Assembly (NCBI GenBank): GCA_914767715.1
Contig: OU612066.1
Span: forward strand, 21,426,283 to 21,490,282
Direction of reading: 5' to 3'
DNA length: 64,000 nt
Source: Membranipora membranacea
Lineage: Eukaryota > Bryozoa > Gymnolaemata > Cheilostomatida > Membraniporidae
Part shown: positions 11,661 to 22,904 of the stretch, one piece after another
How positions within the stretch are numbered: the first letter of the stretch is position 1
How the letters are laid out: every line of letters starts with the position of its first letter
Notes under the pieces: generated by a model
What the model saw: only the letters and a program-made list of their open reading frames with translations
Database searches by the model: none
Told to the model about the DNA's origin: nothing
Translations under genes and position numbers: made by a program

Positions 11661-12461
11661 AAGATTATCTTGCTATACATTCCCAAGATTAACAGCCCTC
11701 TTTAGTCCAGAAAGACACCTAGCTAAAAGTTACTCAAAAAAATGTGTTAATTTTAGCAGAAGGGGGGCAACATTCAATTCTTTTAGATCGGAGTTATATG
11801 CTGATTTCAATTATCTGGTTTCTATGCCTAAATACTATGTCTTAGTTCTACACCTCTCAGTTTGTCAGTTCAGGAGAAAACTAATTTAACTAAAAAGAAC
11901 GGAGATATCTCTATCAATCGCCCATATATTCCGATTGTTCTGCCTTAGTATAGCCAGTTGTGCACTATCTAATTTAAAGACCTCACCAGTCTTGCCTTGA
12001 TATTATACTATATATACTGTATATATACCTATATACCTACTAACTACATATACTGCTTGGTTAAAAAGCCACTACGGCATGCATCGAACCAAATTCTAGC
12101 GGTTTCATCCGCACAATATAAATTAGATGGGCCTGATTGCCTCTGACAACCGCTTTTTTTTTTGTTGCTCAACTTTGTGCAGAATCAGTGGATAAAATGT
12201 ATTCATTGTCATTGGCTGATGTCTGAACAGTAGAGCGAAATCAGATTGAGTCGAATCGGAGCACCAGTCATCGACTCGCTACTTGTTTTGTCTTTATCAT
12301 TCACATTCAGTCTCCTTCCAGTCTGTTTGGTTCAGGACCATAAATACAGGAGGTCTACTGTGTGCACGCAGAATAAAGATCCTCCTCTGCCTCTTCAAAA
12401 AAAGAGTTGCGGCAACGGTGGGCAAGGGTATAGGGTTCTACCCCACCCCAGCCACCTGAGA
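11661..12461. other. No gene seen
   Basis: AT-rich sequence with a TATATA-rich patch around 12003-12030. No conserved reading frame or repeat boundary was recognised. Confidence 0.5.
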
Positions 12462-12876
12462 TTAAACCACTGCTGACACAGCTGGGCTTTGCCCAGCAGT
12501 GCCACCAGTCCAAAATTTAAATAGAGAGTTGTGGCATCAAAACATCTAGCCAGTAGATTTGAATGGAGTTATATGAGCTCTCAAAATGTAAGGAATATCT
12601 TCTTCCCCAGCCATCCACCATAAGTGATGACATATGTTGAGGTAAACCAATCAGGTGCCTTTAAAATCTAGCTGAGATCCAACCTGATTGGTCGACCTCA
12701 ACATATGTCATCACCAATGGTGGATGGCTGGGGAAGAAGATACTCCTTAAATTTTTAGAGCTCATATAACTCCTTTCAAAGCTACTGGCTAGATGTTTTG
12801 ATGCCACAACTCTCTATTTAAATTTTTGACTGGTGGCTATGCTGGGCAAAGCCCAGCTGTGGCAGCAGTGGTTTAA
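12462..12876. mobile_element. Foldback / MITE-like element, about 415 bp
   Basis: Two arms of roughly 190 bases are inverted copies of each other (left 12462-about 12655, right about 12680-12876), separated by a short centre. Outer ends read TTAAACCACTGCTG and, inverted, the same. The arms share the CTGGGCTTTGCCCAG palindrome, the CAACTCTCTATTTAAA segment and a block around CCAGCCATCCACCAT. TTAA stands at both outer edges, so a TTAA target duplication is possible, but it could equally be part of the arm. No coding capacity. Confidence 0.75.
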
Positions 12877-14666
12877 GGGGGGTCGTTAAATAGGGCGGTC
12901 AAATAAGACCTAGTGTAAAGAAAAAAAAAAAATTCATATCATGGAAATTGTTAATCCACATTACCTTTGAATAATAAGGGCAAGGCTCTAAAAGTTCTCT
13001 CAGTCTCAGATTTTTACCCGCTCTAACTTGTTCTACAAAAACTTTGACCAGCAAAATAGATTAATAAAACTTTTTTACTGGTCAATTAATTAATGATAGC
13101 GTAAAGGTCTCTTTGAAATGTATATGGTTGATCCCACCCTCAACCGGTGAGTGGGGAAAAACGCAGTATTATCTAAACTAGAATACATTGTTGGCTTTGA
13201 ATCTCAATAACAACAAACAGCTGCTAGAGCAGAGTTGCTGCCATCACAAACCTACGAAAGAATCAATAATAAAAAACATCAAATATATATATATTAAATT
13301 CATGTCTGTGAAATTTCCAGTTGCCTCCCCTACATCCCAGTTGCACAGACCATTGGATGGTCACACCCTACACATAAAACATGTGTACCCAGCACAATGG
13401 ATTATTTGTTATTAAAAGACTCAATATTTCAAGTCATCAGAATTGGGTGCATGAAAACACCTGTCACGGCAGCTGTGCAAATATGATATTGTGCAGAGCC
13501 TGCATGCAGTCTTGAGGGGCTGTGAGGACTTTTGATATGTATACGAGGTGGTGTTGGGAGGGTCTCGAGAAGCAGTCATGCGGTCTTGTACATAGACTCA
13601 GATCATCTGACAAAACAAAAATGTTAGGTCGATACCAATACAATTAATGTTAATCAATTGATTTTAATTGCCATTTACCTTAACAATCTGAGACTATTTT
13701 GCCTGCTACAAGGTGAATGAAATATGTCTTCATATGGTTAATTTAATTCATTATAACCAAAGAGTTAATATCAGCGTTAGAAAGTTTTACGCTTGAGGCA
13801 CAAGGAGCTGCTTCCTCCTTTGCCAGCTTCCTTTTTTCTCTCTCGATTCAGCCCTCTCACAAACCAGTCGACTACAAACTCTTATAGCAACGGTTCTCTT
13901 AGAGATCATAGCAAACGCACTATATTCCCTCTATTTGATTGAATTTACTGGCTGCAGACTTTGAAAACCTTTTTAAGATGCCCTCACACCTCTCTACATA
14001 TACATCTGCCGTCTTAAATTGACTTTGAGTCATAATTGTAACCTATCTCATAACATTGCGCCTTGCAGTAAAATGCACAAGCTTGCTCCAATACCTTTTA
14101 AACTGATCGGAGAAAAGGATAATATGGGAAAATTTTGGTATTCTAAGGCTGAATTATGGGATTCCATAGGTAATTATTAAGACTTATCTCCTTTTTTTTT
14201 TCTAAATCTGATTTTCTCCCTAACTGGCAAACTGAGAGGTGTAACTATGACATTGTATTTAGTCAACCTATCTACACATTCTCTTCTTCTATTGGCAGTC
14301 TGTTACAAAGCAATAGATTGAAGAGTGAAGATTTGAGCGAAGTTTGGATTCGGCGAAAAGAAACCTTCCCATTGAAAGACTTCAGCATTGAAACCTACGC
14401 ATACATGTTCATTCGTGACCTTCGATGTTTAGAGAGTTATATCCTCTAACAAGTTAAGTTTGTGACTTGGCTTGGCACAGAACAGTATGAGGATGAAGGG
14501 TATGGCAGTTGTATATGATCTATATTCCACAGTCCTGACTTTCTTAGACTCTTTGCGTTTACCCAGAATTATTCACCAATCACTGCAATTCTATACATGG
14601 GAGAAAGCAACCAATCATGTTCTTGCTGACACACAACTCTATTTTCAATTTCCGTACTTCCTCTAG
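12877..14666. other. No gene seen
   Basis: Only short unconserved open frames. The sequence just before 14667 resembles the intron end preceding the coiled-coil exon of the TRIM-like genes (CTCTAG acceptor). Confidence 0.5.
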
Positions 14667-14813
14667 GTTCTAACCACAAGCACTTTGAGCTAAGATTTTA
14701 AAGAGTTGTTCGATAAATGGTCAGCTGTGATGGAGGAGGCATGGATCACTGTGTCAAAATGGGATACAGAAACTGAGGGATTTAGAATGATTGATGATAG
14801 AGAGGAGATAAAG
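14667..14813 (+). pseudogene. Remnant of a TRIM-like coiled-coil exon
   Basis: Matches the 197-nt coiled-coil exon of gene 3 (42981-43177) but is only 147 nt: about 50 bases are missing after SNHK, and the frame is broken by a TAA. Recognisable segments are the stretches corresponding to WSAVMEEA and WDTETEG. Acceptor CTCTAG is retained; the donor reads AAG|GTGGGG. No neighbouring RING, B-box or propeller exon was found. Confidence 0.75.
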
Positions 14814-17800
14814 GTGGGGTGATCACTGCCTTATAAAGAAATTAAAACAGGGTATACTAGCTAAAGATATAAAAAGCACTCTGAGTTGTTTCCGTCGGTG
14901 GATATAAGTAAATTTGAGTTCAAGAAGTAATAGTCGTGATAGTCATCGAAGTCCCACCAGTAAACACAAACAGTTTGATCTATACTTGTAAAGTTTTAGA
15001 TCCTTTACCCACAGCATTTGTCAATAATAACTATTATGTTCTATTCTATTGTCATTAGCGCTTATTAAGAGTTTGTGAAATATAATATCAGCCAAATGTT
15101 GCTTTAATGTATATATTACAAATCTAAAAATAAATGTTGAACAAAACAGTCGTTCCACTCTTGAAGGAAATGAAATGAGGAAGATACCTTGAGGTAAAGC
15201 TTAGATCAGGGTTGATAGTGGGGCTATTTATGGAAGCTTACATGGAACTTTTACAAAGCATTTCCTATTTCAAAGAGCTTCCTTAGTATTTACCTAGAAT
15301 TTGGTTACATGTTAGTTCCTGGGCGATATTTTGATCAGCATGGATAACGGTGTTTGGGTGTGATATTCAACAATGATGTTCGATTTTCATAATATGTTTC
15401 TCCTACATTGATGGCCTACCCTGCAAAATTTTGCAATAGTCTGTAGAACAAATGTTGTGATGTACAAACCTTCAGCAGTTGAGATAAATATTGCCCATTA
15501 GTTCAGCTAATGATTAAAATATCATGTTCTCTCAGTTAATCATTTAATCATTTGATGCTAGCTAACATTTACTCATCCTCTTAACTTTCTGTCCAGCTAG
15601 CCAAAATGTAGTGAAGTGCCACCCCATAACATTGATTGGTCATTTGAGCACTTGTTGTAAATAGTCATGTCCTCTTTCATGTAATGTGCGTGACAAGTGA
15701 GCAAGATAACATTAAGTGGGAAATTGAGGGTTGAAATGTTCCATATTGAGAAGGAACACTGTTCAAATTAGGCCACGTCAGCATCTTACTGCCAGTTGGG
15801 CAGAATTCCTCTAACAGTGCATGCTCTGCACATGAATATGAAACTCCTTGATCAATTCGGATCCAAAATTCCTTTTGATGGCAGCTCCAAGGGGAAGGGC
15901 AATGCCAAATGCTGGCTTAGTGGATATGAGTTGATCTATGAAACAAACATTTAATTTTATGTCAAACAATATAAGTTTGCTAGATGGCACATGGCCTGCT
16001 AGCGATCCGGCAATTTTTCATGTCACTTTACATTGGCACCTCTACCTTGAGTATTGCGAAACACCTGGTTGCATAATTTGCAATGAGTTAATATAGGCAT
16101 CGTCATAGTCAATGTAAGAGTTTTGAGATGTTATGGTATGTCGTGTTTGGTTTTGCATCTGTTTAAAAAAAATTAGGTCAAATTGCAAATTTGTCGCAAA
16201 AAAAACTCCAAATAAAGTAAGTTTTATTTGGCTGATCTTGCCTGCCCCTCCATTATTCATCGTCAAATTTGTTTGGTTCCTCAGCTTCATATTTTTATAA
16301 TTGGAGTTTCAAAGTAATGAACTTTTTTTTTCAATCTTTTTTTATGCCTTACTCTTGGCAGAAAAATAACAAGAGTGAGATGTCCAAGCTATTGCGAGCT
16401 TTTAATTTGTTAAATTTACTAGAAATACTTCACGAATAAATGCCCCAAAACTACAGGGGAATAGATAACAGACCCTCATTTTGTGAAAGGTAAACTTGGC
16501 AACTGAGTTATGTTAGATGAACGGTTGAATGGGTTTTCCAGTATAGGTTTTGGGTCGTCGATAATTGACATGGGCATGAACCTAGAAAATCACAGCCTTG
16601 TCAAGACAGGCTAGAATCGTTGTAGAGTTGCATGCATGATATATATATAGTGCCTAGTTATAATTGCTATACACTTTTATCAAGAATTATTTGGTTTAGT
16701 CGTTTCTTTGCTTTCATTTAACCTATTCCTATTGGTATTTTATTACATAAATTAGGATATCATCTTTCTATAGTTAGCCAGCTTAGCTTAGCGGTAAGCG
16801 CATCTGTTTGACCAGCTGGTTGTGGTTTCCGATCTCATCTGGCACCCAAATCGGTTTCGACTTTGAATGATCACATAGTCCCTTCAGGACTCAAAATAAA
16901 TAATGGAGGTCACCTGTATGAACATCAAACACCGTGCAATGCAGACGAAATAACCCCATCTGTATGGTATAGCTCTATGCAGGAGGACGATGTCACCAAC
17001 CAGTGCAGCTCCGGCCTTGAAGTGCTATGCTTAATGCTGGGTCAAAGCAGCCAGTGGTTGAACATTGGGACTAGTGACTTGGAAACCTAGTGAAGTTTTT
17101 GTCTGAATAGACAGACAGCCATTATAGTCACAGTGATAATTTGTGAAGGTGACTTTAAATGATGTGGTAACACCAAGGAGAAACAGGTAGCAGTAGTTAG
17201 ACATTGTTTAACTGATCCAAGTCTAATATCATCAAGAGTGGTTACTTTATAGATAAACAAGACTGATATAGATATAGATGGGAAGATTAAAAATAAGTGA
17301 TTAAGTGAACAAGTGAACAAGTGAATATTCAGATCAAGATCAATTTTCTTTAATCTTGTATATATATAATACATAGCTAGTTGTATAATCGTGAATGTTC
17401 ATTATTGAGCTAAATCAAGGCTTGGGTAATACTGTGAAAATGTGACCTTGAGGTGTGTTCTGAAAATCTAAAAATAATGTTCAAGCTTTGATATACATAA
17501 CAGTGTCATTTCTTAAAGAAATCATACAAGGAAACAATTTTCTTATCATGCTTTGAATAGTAGTTAGAAGAGGCTATTTATGGAGCAAGACACAAAAGCA
17601 TATCCGATATCGGTGAGACTCTCAATGCAATGGTTATTATACCTCTTCCCTGAAGATGTCAATTTTTTGTGCCAAACAAGGTTAAAGGAAATGCCTTCAC
17701 AATCCTGTTCAGTCTTGCAAAGTCCTCATTTAGTTATTTTGCCACATCTATTACCAGGGAAATTAATACATTGTTAATGTTTGTTCTTCAGATTAGCTCT

Positions 17801-19035
17801 TTGGTTGGACAAGAACAGACTGCTAGTCTGCGCATTCCTAGATTGCAAGATGGGTGTTCATTATCATATTGACTATATCATGAACCATGAGGTTGTATCT
17901 CCAATGTTCCACAATTAGGCAAGCAAAACCTACCCTCCTAGTCCTAACCAAAGTTCTATGTAAGATAAACTGATATACAGTATTGATAACCATGGCCAAT
18001 AACAGTAAACACAAGTTCTAACAAACCCATAAAAGCTAATTCCTATAAGGATTTATTTTATGTTTGAAGTTCAGACACGAAGATTGTTTTCCTGTTATCT
18101 TGATATTTTGTAATTCTTTTCTAGGAAACCCAACGCATTACCAGGGCTGCCAAATGTTTTTTGTGGAGATTTTTGTTGGAATAGCGATGGCTTGGCCGTT
18201 CATAGCCATGGAGACCCTAAAATTGATTGCTGTCTAACTGTTTTGTTATTTACGACATACTTGGCCAATATAGACAAAAGGCCAAGGCAGGTTTGTTCGT
18301 GGGCAAAACGGAGTCAAATCAAAACAACATAGATTGAAAGCATGAATATGACTAGGTATCGAATCGAATTGAATCGAATGGGGATAATTAAAATCGGCAT
18401 TGGTTCAAACCTCAAAAAATAGTAGATAACCATGCTTTTTGAAAAAAGTAGGAAGTAGAAATGGAAAATAAATAGATCTACTCTTAAAAGAGAAGAATTG
18501 GCTCTGCTCATTACTATGCTGCTCTTAGATAAACAAGAAACGAAAGGGATGTGGCGCAGAGTAAGGCCTACAGCACCCATGCAAAAAAGACTACAGACTT
18601 GATGACTATATTTTATGTCGCGATCTTCCCAAACTCAGCAGTCAAACACAATCCGCTACAATTGTCAATATTTTTACTACCAATGTTGAATGTGAGCAAC
18701 CACAATTGTCAAACTTTCAATCGCAAACACGCAATTTGATCCATGTCTCCTACAGATGTGTATCAAGAATTCGGATTTTATTCCCAAAAAGGTTACCTCA
18801 TTTTTGGTTTAAACTTTTCACATCTGTGGTTGATCAAATTGTAATAATTGTGGTAGTTATCGTCACGACAGTTCTGTCAACAAAAACTGACCATCAATTC
18901 TGACGTACCTCATCAGAAATCAGTAATCACATCACGAATCATCGATATAATTCATCATTGTGCAATGCTCCATTCCCCCAAGCTACCTGTGACTTAGGAC
19001 AACCAACCAAAATGCTCAGATATATTTATATCCAA
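14814..19035. other. Intergenic; no gene seen apart from a tRNA-like patch
   Basis: Long AT-rich stretch. Open frames at 16863-17090, 17580-17872 and elsewhere are short, without splice context or family resemblance, and I do not call them. Confidence 0.5.
16777..16850 (+). repeat. tRNA-like sequence (possible SINE head or tRNA relic)
   Basis: A perfect 4-bp D-arm (GCTT...AAGC) sits in an A-box-like TTAGCTTAGCGGTAAGCG. A GCCAG start pairs with CTGGC near 16840. The T-arm is weak (GGTTTCCGATC, off the usual GGTTCRANTCC by an inserted base). This pattern is typical of a tRNA-derived SINE or a dead tRNA rather than a working tRNA. Confidence 0.35.
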
Positions 19036-19075
19036 CCAATCATATGTTGCCTGGTTTGGTGTACACCTATAAATA
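19036..19075 (+). promoter_or_regulatory. CCAAT and TATA box of the lectin gene
   Basis: CCAAT at 19036-19040 and TATAAATA at 19068-19075, about 30 bases apart and 87 bases before the lectin ATG. This is normal core-promoter geometry. Confidence 0.6.
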
Positions 19076-19161
19076 GAGTTGCCTCGGCATTTGTTTCTCA
19101 GTTTCCATGCAACATAGGTATTAGTTTATTGAATACATTACAAGTTGCTATAGGCATCATT

Positions 19162-20187
19162 ATGAGGCCAAGCAGCGTGCTTGCAGTTTTGATAGCAGCG
19201 GGTAAGAATAGATGCAAATTGTTTCTTTTGCAATTCAAAATTGAAAAGTTTTCCGTAGTTGAACACAGATATCATGATCGAAATCCATGTCCTTTATAAA
19301 AAAACATTTTCAGCCATGTCTGTCATATGTTGTCCACATACCATGTATATATTATTTCCCTGTAGATGCAAACTACAACTCTATACAGCCCATTTATTTG
19401 TGGCTTTTATTTTGCAGTGGCAGCATCAGGGGCAAATGGCTGCAGCAACGGTTGGGTAAAATCGCCAGCCACAGGCAGATGTTATAAATTTGTTGTTAAT
19501 AGAAGCGTCAATTGGGGAGCGGCAGAGGGCCTGTGCAGTATCTATGGTGGAAGACTGGCTACTCTACGTACTTCTGATGACTTGGTCTTTGTCAATGGTT
19601 ACAGAGTAACGTACTATGGTGAGTTTATCTAAAAATGCTTTGTAATAATGTGTATGTATGACATTGTCCAAACTTGTCAACTTGTGTATCTAGTGAGATT
19701 TTTTGCTCAGCAACCATAGAGTCCATATCGTACCTTTGATGTCTCTCCAGCAGAAAGATACTGTTAAACCTGCAAACTTTATGTAGTATGATGTATATTG
19801 GTTGCACAAGCTCCCTTCACCAATATGGATGCACTCACTTACACAATTTAAAGACAGCCATCTAATCTGAATAAAGAGCAGTCTACAATAAGATACCCTA
19901 CATTTTGGTTTCTGTTATTCTTAAGTTCTGAATACTGCTGTTCTCTAGGTTTCAAAGGTGACTTCTGGCTGGGAGGAAGGAAGATTGGTGGACAATGGTA
20001 TTGGAAAACTAGCACTCCAGCACAAAGAATTGCCTCGAACCTAATGCTATGGGAACCCAGTCAGCCAGACAACTGTTGTGGCGGCGCATATTGTCTTCAA
20101 ATGATTGCAAGATCGGATGGAAAAGTGAGATGGGATGATACTTTATGTAGCACTCATAAGCACTTCATCTGTGAGAAGGAAACCTAA
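19162..20187 (+). CDS. Secreted C-type lectin, single domain
   Basis: Exons 19162-19201, 19418-19618 and 19949-20187, phases 1 and 1, GT-AG introns; about 159 residues. Residues 1-20 form a hydrophobic signal peptide (SSVLAVLIAAG, then VAASGANG). A single C-type lectin domain follows: CSNGWVK, CYKF, W-G-A-A-E-G-L-C, FWLGG, W-Y-W, WEPSQPDNC, VRWDD and a final HFICEK. QPD is the motif linked to galactose-type specificity in calcium-dependent lectins, and WDD supplies the usual calcium ligands. The WEPSQPDNCCGG stretch has a vicinal Cys pair. Likely a secreted carbohydrate-binding (recognition or adhesion) protein. The gene stands alone and is not repeated in the other duplicated blocks. Confidence 0.9.
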
Positions 20188-22790
20188 AATATGGGCATTC
20201 ACCATCGGTTACTGATTACATTTCTGAGTAAACGCCTTCATTATTACAAAAATTTACACAATGTTTAAAATTCATTGAAAAAAATTATTCGAAAACCAAA
20301 ATTCTTATTTTATTCAATTCCCTGCTCAAGGTTATATTAAAGGAAAACGCAACATACTCGCAATATGTTTTCATGAAATACAGAGTTTTTTACACCTAAA
20401 GAACTAATTTTTTCTTGAGCAATGTGACAAGGCTCAGTTATTTAATAACACAGTACTGTATTATAACTGGTAAAATTTACTAGCTTCAATCTGGCCTCAG
20501 AGCCTCATACTTTGTAGTATCTTATCTTACCTTAAGCATTATCCTGTACCACGGCGCGCCTTATAGCGAGTTTATGCAAATTTACTTATCTCGTCAGTCC
20601 GCGGGGTTTTCTCATCCCATTCATTCTAGACAACTGAAGTGACAAGTCGTCTTTTCACAATTTCCACCCTCCCGCCCTAAAATACTGCCTTATGTGAAAG
20701 GTGACTTGGGTGCATGTGTGGTTGGTTTCTGCCTTTTCTAAAGTATCGAGGCCGAATCTCCTCCTATAAAGTTTTTGCCCTGCCCATGCTGTTCTCCAGC
20801 AACTTAAATGTTTATCTCTAACTTATTGGGGGTTAACCAGGAAATGGCGTATTAGTCGCCCCCCTCCTATAGGGGAACCCCCAGCTATCTTTTTAATCAA
20901 CTTATCCCTTGTTCTGAATTAATCGGAAACGTGCTTCATGACATCAAAATTAAAGTACTGACATCTGGTTGATTTCTTGATGGTCAGAATGTGAAAGCTG
21001 CTATGTTGGTATAATATGCTATGCTACAGAGGAATAAGTGCTTTTAGAGGTGTATGTGCTCGAATTAACAACTTGATTGTTGGCAACAATAGTTTCTTCC
21101 ATTGTTGTTATTATTTATGAAAAGAAAGCCCTGATCAATGAGCGCAGACATAGACATACATCGTAGTCTATAGTAAATGTGCTGCCATTAGAGTTTCCAA
21201 TGATCACCATTGTCTAAAAGCTCAAATTTATAGTAATACAAGCAGGACACAATTCATTGGAATAGAGTTAAAATGACAAAAATATAAACGTATTTGCACT
21301 TACATGACTGGTTTGGCTGGAAATCAATTAAATCCAGGAGAAAAGTTTATATTCGGCAGAAAAGTTGTCACAGAGGATGCTGCCTCATTGGCATGGCTGT
21401 ATCCTCAACACTGACAAAAAATTGTCATTATCATGAGTTGTGCCCAAAATAATACAAAAGGAACGCTGTGGTGCATTTCAGCTTGTTAAAGCTATATATT
21501 GTTAATGATAGGTTATGATGGTGAATCTAAATGTGTGTTAAAGTCTTATTTTACATGGTTATAGTCATTGCATCAATATTTAATAATAATACCAAAAAAA
21601 ACCTGCCATTAAATGTCCTAAAACAGGTAGGAATCGAGCTGGTTCTTTTTCGATTGCTCCGGTTTGTCTTTTGATTAAGAATTCATCAAGAGTCATTTGC
21701 CTGTAACAGTCTTTGGAGATCTAGAAAATTTTCTTTCAAGGATTTCGTTTGGAGGACCTGACGTATTAGTTAAACTCAAAATGTATCACCTTTGATATTG
21801 GAAATATTTTTTGACATTTCATGCTGCAATGCTAGGCAATGAGCCTTGGGAGTGAAGTGAGAAAATTAGGCCTTATATGTACATTGTGAGGGCGTTTTTC
21901 ATTTCTAGTGTAATTTATCTTCATGGTTTGGACGTATCAACAGGAATGTTTCAAGAATTTTACTAATTATCAGTTAATTGGCAAGAACAATAGCAATACA
22001 TTTTTTAGTATGTGAAATAATCTGCGACTCGTTTACGGTCACCTTGAGCTGGATGATCTCATCCAAGCGCACAAATATATAATCTGGCCACACCTAGGCC
22101 TGTCAGTGACAGGTCCCGTAATGTCCGCCTCGAATCAACCGGTAGATGAATCTGGGTAATCAGCATTCCCTCCATTAGAGTGAGCCTGGTGAGCTGAGGT
22201 ACAACAGGACCTAATTCTATGTTGTTATGATATAAAGCTGCTGGATATTTGTGACTATGTGACTGGTATTTATGGTGATGGATATTTCAAATTTACCTCT
22301 TCCTGGTCTGTTTTTATGTCACAAACTAATTAGAGATGTTCATGAGCTCATCTAGTTGTAAATGTGAAGATGATAAGGTGAACAGTTTCCAGTATTGAGA
22401 TATATTGAGCTGATGTCAACAAGAGCTGTCTCCTTCTGTCTTGTGAGAAGACAATCTTGTTTGAGCAAAATTGAGCTGATATTTATAACGGTAATAAAGT
22501 TTAAATAATTATTTGAACAATGAATTCTTGGCCTTGTATATAGGGTATATTATCAAAATTTAATTCAAGTATACTTGTATTATCATTGTCTGAGCAAAGC
22601 ATACCTTAGCTGATCTAGTTCAAATATCGCTACCATTACTACTGTCTTATCACCAATTGATAACGCTTGCAGGTTAATAGCAATCAACCGAATGCATAGA
22701 AACTGGATGTTAGAGATTTAAATTGCAACATAGATAACCGCGCTTACAGTTTTGTTTCGCTTATTTGTCAGGCTATTAAGATAAGGCCTT
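20188..22790. other. Intergenic; right part is the duplicated upstream region of TRIM-like gene 2
   Basis: No gene seen. From about 21700 the sequence is similar to 38440-40540, the upstream region of TRIM-like gene 3, so the promoter region was copied with the gene. Confidence 0.55.
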
Positions 22791-22904
22791 ATTACACAGC
22801 AGTCGGCAGTCACAGTGTGAGCAAGGAAGTTAGCAACAAGCAACAGATATATAGATAGAACTACATACAGAGAGATTGCAGGACAAAACAATTGAGAATA
22901 TCAG
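22791..22904 (+). promoter_or_regulatory. Probable 5' untranslated exon of TRIM-like gene 2
   Basis: This stretch is strongly conserved with 40549-40663 ahead of gene 3 and ends in GAATATCAG|GTCAGTAG in both. The next matching acceptor is TTTATAG at 23359, 33 bases before the RING ATG. The left boundary is a guess. Confidence 0.5.

Noticed and set aside
11661-11889. Continuation of the open frame after the TRIM-like remnant
   Set aside because: Homology to the family stops at about 11660; the rest is chance open frame.
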